Shown here piece after piece: positions 59,201 to 64,000 of a DNA stretch of 64,000 nt. The position numbers and the translations under genes were made by a program. The notes below the pieces were generated by a model. That model had not been told where the DNA came from, did not search any database, and saw only the letters and a list, made by a program, of their open reading frames with translations. The stretch comes from Volvox africanus (lineage: Eukaryota > Chlorophyta > Chlorophyceae > Chlamydomonadales > Volvocaceae), in the NCBI GenBank assembly GCA_030268105.1, contig BSDZ01000079.1, positions 4,322,001 to 4,386,000 of the forward strand, given 5' to 3'. Every line of letters begins with the position of its first letter. Position 1 is the first letter of the stretch.

Positions 59201-62200
59201 TGCACTCACTCAACATCTGCGCCACCATGTCACTGTCCGCCGTGCGACCAAACACCTCCGACAGCCGATCAACCATCGGGTTAAGATGCGGGTTTGACGA
59301 TGCGACCGGCGCCGGCAGCAGGACGCCGGGTCCCGGTGGCGGCGGAGGCGGTCCCAATGCTGCCAGCGCGTCCCGCAGCTGCTGCAGCACGGGCATCAGC
59401 AACGCGACGCCGGCCTGTGAGCGCTGGTCAGGCGGCGCGGCCTGCGAGACGGCCTGGCACACTGCTGCAATGATCAACTCCACGTCCTCCTCTTGCTGGG
59501 GGATTTGAATGGGGTCAGGGCAGGTTGCCAGGGAACAGGCAAGTTTGATTGGATGAACGAAAGTGGCAGCGTCCTGTGAATCAGAGCGGGGGTCAGGGGT
59601 CAGTCGGAGAAACGATGGTACAGCTGTGCAAGTCAGACCTGAATGGTTCGCATGCTAGTCGCATGCTATGACTTCACGGGTGGAGAGCGGGAGAGCGGCA
59701 ATGGTTGAATGGAGAAGGAGAATAACGTGGTGGCGGAAAGGCGTATCAGAGGACCTGGAGGGGGACGTGGGGCTCCTGTTGGTGCTGATTAGGATTTCAA
59801 CTCCGGCCGGTTTGCTGATGAAAGATGCCCCGAAAGGAACTAAATTGGACGTTTCGAAAATAAATTCCGGATTGATCTAGAAGTGCATTTTGCGCGCACG
59901 TCCGCGCCCTTTCCTAGTGATACATGCATCCAAGAACTAGCATATCTAGCATATCTAGCAGATCATTTGCACACCTGGCGCGCAGGTGCCACGTGGCGAC
60001 GCGACAAACCCATTCCCTGCACTCCCATTCCCCTCCCTGCCCTCACCATCAGCAGCGACTGCTCGGCGATGGATAACGTCCCGTTGGCTCCCGAGGGCGC
60101 CCCGGCAGCAGCCCCCATTCGAAGGACCTTGTTATATAGCCCTAACAAGTCCTGCGTTGGAGGGCATCAGGTGTGATTCCGTGAGATTGGCACCTAGTGC
60201 GAGCCGCGCCAGTCTCATGTGGGCACCCCGCGCCAATGCAGGGCCGGCTCATACACCCACACCCAGCTCTCCCTTCTGTATTTTTAAATCTTGCTCTATG
60301 TCCGCACCGTATACATGCAACTCAATGATAAACCGCTCCGAGACCGCTTCTTCGACCCGACTTTGGTGGAAGGCTTGGGATATTCAACAGGCACTGCTTT
60401 CTCCGTCTGTATCTCCTGCCCACCTGCAGACACGATCCCATGAAGGCTCCGCACTCCTCACAAAGATGACGTATAGCCGACGCAGCTGCGGGCTGGCAGT
60501 GGCCACTTGGGAGCTCTAGATCTGCTACGGCCAATCCCAGGAGCCGCTGCAGTAACGGCCGGCAGTAGCCCGCCTGCAGGCAGGAAAACCGAGATCAGGA
60601 TCGGGCGGGCAAGGACGCTCACGGAAGGAAAATGCCCCAGGGTGCGCAATGGATATCATGTACTGTCAAGTCATGTACTGTTTCGGCAATCCACTCCCTT
60701 ACCATCTTCCCGGTACAATCACGGGGGTTATTACCCCTGCTTGATATTTAACCCACTCTCATCCACCCTCGTGCCCTCCATACCCAAGTCCGCACCTGCA
60801 TTGACCGCTCCAGCCACTTTGCGTACCGGGCAATGGTACTGCAAACGGTGGCCTGCAGCTGAGGGAACTCCCGGGGCAAGCCTGGGAGAACCTCCAGCAG
60901 CTGCTGCAGGGAAGCGTCGCCGGGGCTAGTAGCATGGCGGTGGATGGACCTATAAAAACGCCGGCGTGCCAGTATTTTGGGGGAGTAGGTTGTGTGCGAC
61001 AAATTCGGAATCCAGAGGAGCGCGGAGTGAAACTGTCACAACAGATCTCCGATGGAGGGGTCGTAGTATCAAGGCCAACAGCTTCGGTGGCATAGGTCAT
61101 GGGCGTCGTGGGAGGCAGGTGCATGCGTCGTTTTCGGGGGCCGAGCTCTCAATCGGAGCCCTAACGTTCCCCCGAGTTACAGAGTACTGTTCCGAAAGCA
61201 CTGGTGTATAGCGTCATGCGCCTAACTCACACACGTCCCCCTCCCTCCCGCAACACCCCCCCTATCAGAAACACACAGCGGCCACTCTTATGGGTGAAAC
61301 CCAACATATGAAAGCGGCAGCTGCACGTCTCGACAAGCTAACGTACCACAGGCCATTACTGCCCCGATCTGCAAACGTGCGCACCGCGTCGCTGCCCCTT
61401 GCGTTCCGCAATACCGTACTTGATGCAGAAAAGAGCCGCTTCTGCTGTACGCCAGTCATAGCCTCGCCCGCTGGCGTCGCCGGATGGGTTCCCTCCATTC
61501 GCAGCTGCCCGCCCTTGCTGTGGCGGCGGCGGTGGCGGCGGCGGCGGAGGAGGAGGAGCGCCTAGCGCCGCCAGCGGCTCGACCAGTAGCGACAGACAGC
61601 GGCTGAAGCCAAGGACAGCCGCCGCATCATCCAGCGTGTCGCCCACCTACGCTCGCGGAATTTTGAAGCCCAAGGGCCGAGCGGATATCAGATACTTGGC
61701 GGACAAGGCTAATTCATCAGGGACGTGGCCCCTTCTTCGGTTGGCTTTATTTTATATACGCTAATGCAAAATCAGGGGTTAGAAGGTTCGAGCAATTCGT
61801 AGTCGGCGACAATCCACACTGGAGAAGACAACAAAGGATGCGTGAGCGCCCGGGAACACAAGGACTTCAGTACAAGTACCCTTCTTCCCCCTTCCCCTGC
61901 GATCATTACCAGCGTTTCGATGTTCGTCTTTCCCCTTCCCCTGCACAAAGAGGCGGTCTCACTAGACCGGCTGATGGCCACTTCTTAACTTCCGAGTTCA
62001 TCTCTGGCCGAAAGCAACGCTGGCTACTTCAACACCCCGCATCCGTCTGCCCACCTCATCTCTCGACGACCGAAACTCGTGCTTTTCGTCCTTTGACAGT
62101 GTAGCGTAGGATTCATTCTCCCTGCACGGCCCAGACAAAAAAGTGGAGTCCGTCGCAAAGCAGGTGTGGAATCCCAGGGAGTTGTGGTGTCAGTTGTGGC

Positions 62201-63420
62201 TAAATTGGATCGATGCCGCGTGCACTTCGGGAGAGGGAGAGAACGTTCTGATCTCTTCGAAGCGGGTCGTACCCACCTAACCCTCCCGCGAATGAGCTGG
62301 ACCAGGCGCTCGAACGCCGGCTGGAAGAATTGCCGCCGGCGTTCCCGTTCCGCGGCTTCATCTGCGCTACTGTTGGTGCCGCCGGAAGAAAGACCGTTGA
62401 CAAGCTGTCGGGAGAGCCTGGGCGGCAATGAAGAAATAAGATGCAAAGTCACGTAACGCTATGGAAACCCACACGTAACGGACACACCAAATAGTTACAA
62501 GTCCGTTTGTTTTGTGAGGAACGTAATTCCACAGCTCCACCAGTACCTGTGCCAGAAGATGAAGCTCATGGAGCATATTCCGAAGTCGGGATATGCAACC
62601 ACCTCCAGAAGGGCCTCTACCGGAGCTCGCACCTGCAAAGCAAAGAGGAGAGGGGAGGGGAGTGAAAGCAGGAGAGCGAGATGCGAAGACCACCTTTTAA
62701 ACGCAACGACTTCAGATATTTAGGAGTCTATTCGCAAGATGGAAATCATCTGATCCCTACATGCATGCAAACAAGAAGCGCATGCAGGAAAGGTTACCTG
62801 CTTCTTCAGTTATCTTTACAAATAAAAAGATAAATGAATGCGCTTGGAGCTCCATCCGCTTCCATTTGATATATTATTTGTTGCAACTCTTCGCCTGGAA
62901 TATATACCTTTTTGCTGCTAATAGTTCTGCGTCCTCCACCCCTCTACTCTTCTGCTCGTTCGCTCCACCAGCAAACCCCCTCTGGTTACCCTGGAACATT
63001 CTTCCGTGCCCAACAGGATCCACCGAGGGAGATTGCCCCGAGATAGCAACCCACTCGCAAACACCACGCGCCAGGCCTTCTTCCCGCACTACTCACGGCT
63101 GGCACCGCTTCAATTATGAGGGACATGTAGGCCTCCCCGACTTCGCAGAACAAGCGGGCCATGCCCTTGGCGCTGTCTTCGTCGTCATCATATTCACCCT
63201 CGCGAGCACCAGAGCCGCCCCGGCCCGCCGCCACGGAGAACCTCCCCCTCAGCCCCATGATGGCGGGGACGATGGCCTGCACCAGCGGCAGCGCCGCTCG
63301 TGACAGGGCGGGGGGCCCGTTGCCGCTGCCCCCCCCGTTCGGGCTTCCGCTGCCGGGGTCGCCGGATGCCCCCGAACTGGGGATGTTAAAGTCCACGGTC
63401 GTCCAGATGACCTCGCAAAT
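56220..63420 (-). CDS. TNPO3: importin-beta family transportin-3 / MTR10 homolog, 5' part outside window
   Basis: Nuclear import receptor; relatives carry SR splicing factors (TNPO3, plant MOS14) or Npl3 (yeast Mtr10). Exons in coding order: 63420-63097, 62632-62547, 62417-62277, 62121-62055, 61646-61420, 60949-60796, 60573-60424, 60151-60047, 59495-59189, 58792-58606, 58326-58228, 57869-57704, 57154-56816, 56663-56573, 56380-56220. All are in phase and give about 867 residues. HEAT-repeat blocks line up in order with TNPO3: SAKGMARLFCEVGEAYMSLI, DFGICSMSFIFWHR, DWRTAEAALFCIK, PQLQATVCSTIARYAKWLE, AAASAIRHLCEECG, VLRTLRYGVKGAGRSAAQLL, SSPDMVDDLFLLG, HREANGSVLSFIARL and the end CQEFADLCRRNKRARQ. 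The N-terminal Ran-binding part is missing, so at least one exon lies to the right of 63420. Poly-Pro inserts interrupt loops near 61530 and 59345. Confidence 0.9.
58968..59002. repeat. alternating CA/CG dinucleotide run
   Basis: A run of alternating purine and pyrimidine (CACACACA, CGCGCGC, CACACACA) lies in the transportin intron between exons 59495-59189 and 58792-58606. Such runs can take up the Z-DNA form. Confidence 0.85.
61524..61560 (-). repeat. in-frame poly-proline run in the transportin gene
   Basis: CCN triplets, largely CCG and CCT on the minus strand, encode about a dozen consecutive prolines between LAALGA and QQGRAA. They fall in a loop between HEAT helices, where homologs are short. 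Confidence 0.8.
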
Positions 63421-64000
63421 CTGTTGGTCACGGTTCGTCATAGTAGCACGGTGCAAAGTCAGGTAGAGCATACAGTCTCAGGTGGGGTATAGCGCCGTTC
63501 CATAAAGCACAACTGGCGTATTGCAAGGTATAAAGCGCGTGAAAGAGTGTGTGCGTGTGTGTGACCTCTGTCGCACTTTGATTATTTAGGTTAAATAACG
63601 AAGAGATATCAAAATATTTACATTTTAGCTTACAAGGTTATATGGTACCAACTATATTCAGATTCCTTCGCGAAGATAAATCATCCATGCTTATGTAATA
63701 CTTCGGTTTTGGCCATGTGTACGATGGATGTTATACGTGGGAAGAGCCCTATCGGCTCTCTGGCAATCTTCGGCCGCTCCAACCAGCTCCTCCATCTGAA
63801 TCAGCCACCATGCCTTCTTCCCTTTCCTTCTCTATTAGTTACAGACTGTAGATAAAGCATCCGTGGGTTACAGCCTTTTGAAAAGTACAAAGCACTCGTG
63901 GCTTCCTGTTTGCCCAGGTCCGTCGTTTATCATAACCCTTCCCAATGCTTACAACGCCCGTCGGTCATAATTGCGTTCCGCACCCTTTCAACCACCCCAA
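63421..64000. other. upstream intron or exon region of the transportin gene
   Basis: No certain exon. A minus-strand stretch near 63735-63805 reads MEELVGAAEDCQRADR after a TTCAG acceptor-like site, but its link to the transportin frame cannot be shown. Otherwise AT-rich and probably intronic. Confidence 0.35.

Overview
This window is nuclear DNA of a green alga, most likely a volvocine (Chlamydomonas/Volvox type). That is inferred from: genes cut into many short exons by GT-AG introns; a TGTAA element just past a stop codon, the usual algal poly(A) signal; soluble PAS-linked guanylyl cyclases with very long Ala/Gly/Gln/Pro-rich linkers; and a secreted-type FkbM methyltransferase with a Cys-rich front module. 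I assigned no species. Gene models were built by hand, joining exons only where splice sites and reading phase agree, so outer exons and starts are the weakest parts.

Left part (1-14 kb). A type II phosphatidylinositol 4-kinase gamma gene (minus) ends at position 79. A repeat-bearing gene-poor stretch follows, then a SirB1/FBXO21-like transglutaminase-fold gene (minus), a small LYR-motif candidate (minus) and a short unrecognised plus-strand model. The stretch 11.7-14.3 kb shows no convincing gene.

Centre (14.3-31.9 kb). Two paralogous soluble guanylyl cyclases lie head to head: GC1 (minus, 14338-19669) and GC2 (plus, 23892-31913). Both have a PAS-like front, a long disordered linker, a signalling helix and a class III cyclase domain with guanine-specifying Glu and Cys. 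Most of the two genes has diverged widely, yet a tract of about 915 bp over the catalytic core, including a whole intron, is about 98.5% identical in inverted orientation. This points to recent gene conversion and is the main finding.

Right part (34.9-64 kb). A complete proteasome lid subunit RPN6 (minus, 10 exons, 421 aa) is divergent from the FkbM methyltransferase (plus, about 16 exons). A YebC/TACO1 organelle translation factor (plus, 7 exons, 300 aa) with a probable GC-AG intron comes next. It is convergent with an importin-beta family transportin-3/MTR10 gene (minus) whose 5' part lies beyond the right edge. These genes are unrelated in function and show no operon-like logic.

I saw no tRNA, rRNA, CRISPR array or intact transposable element.
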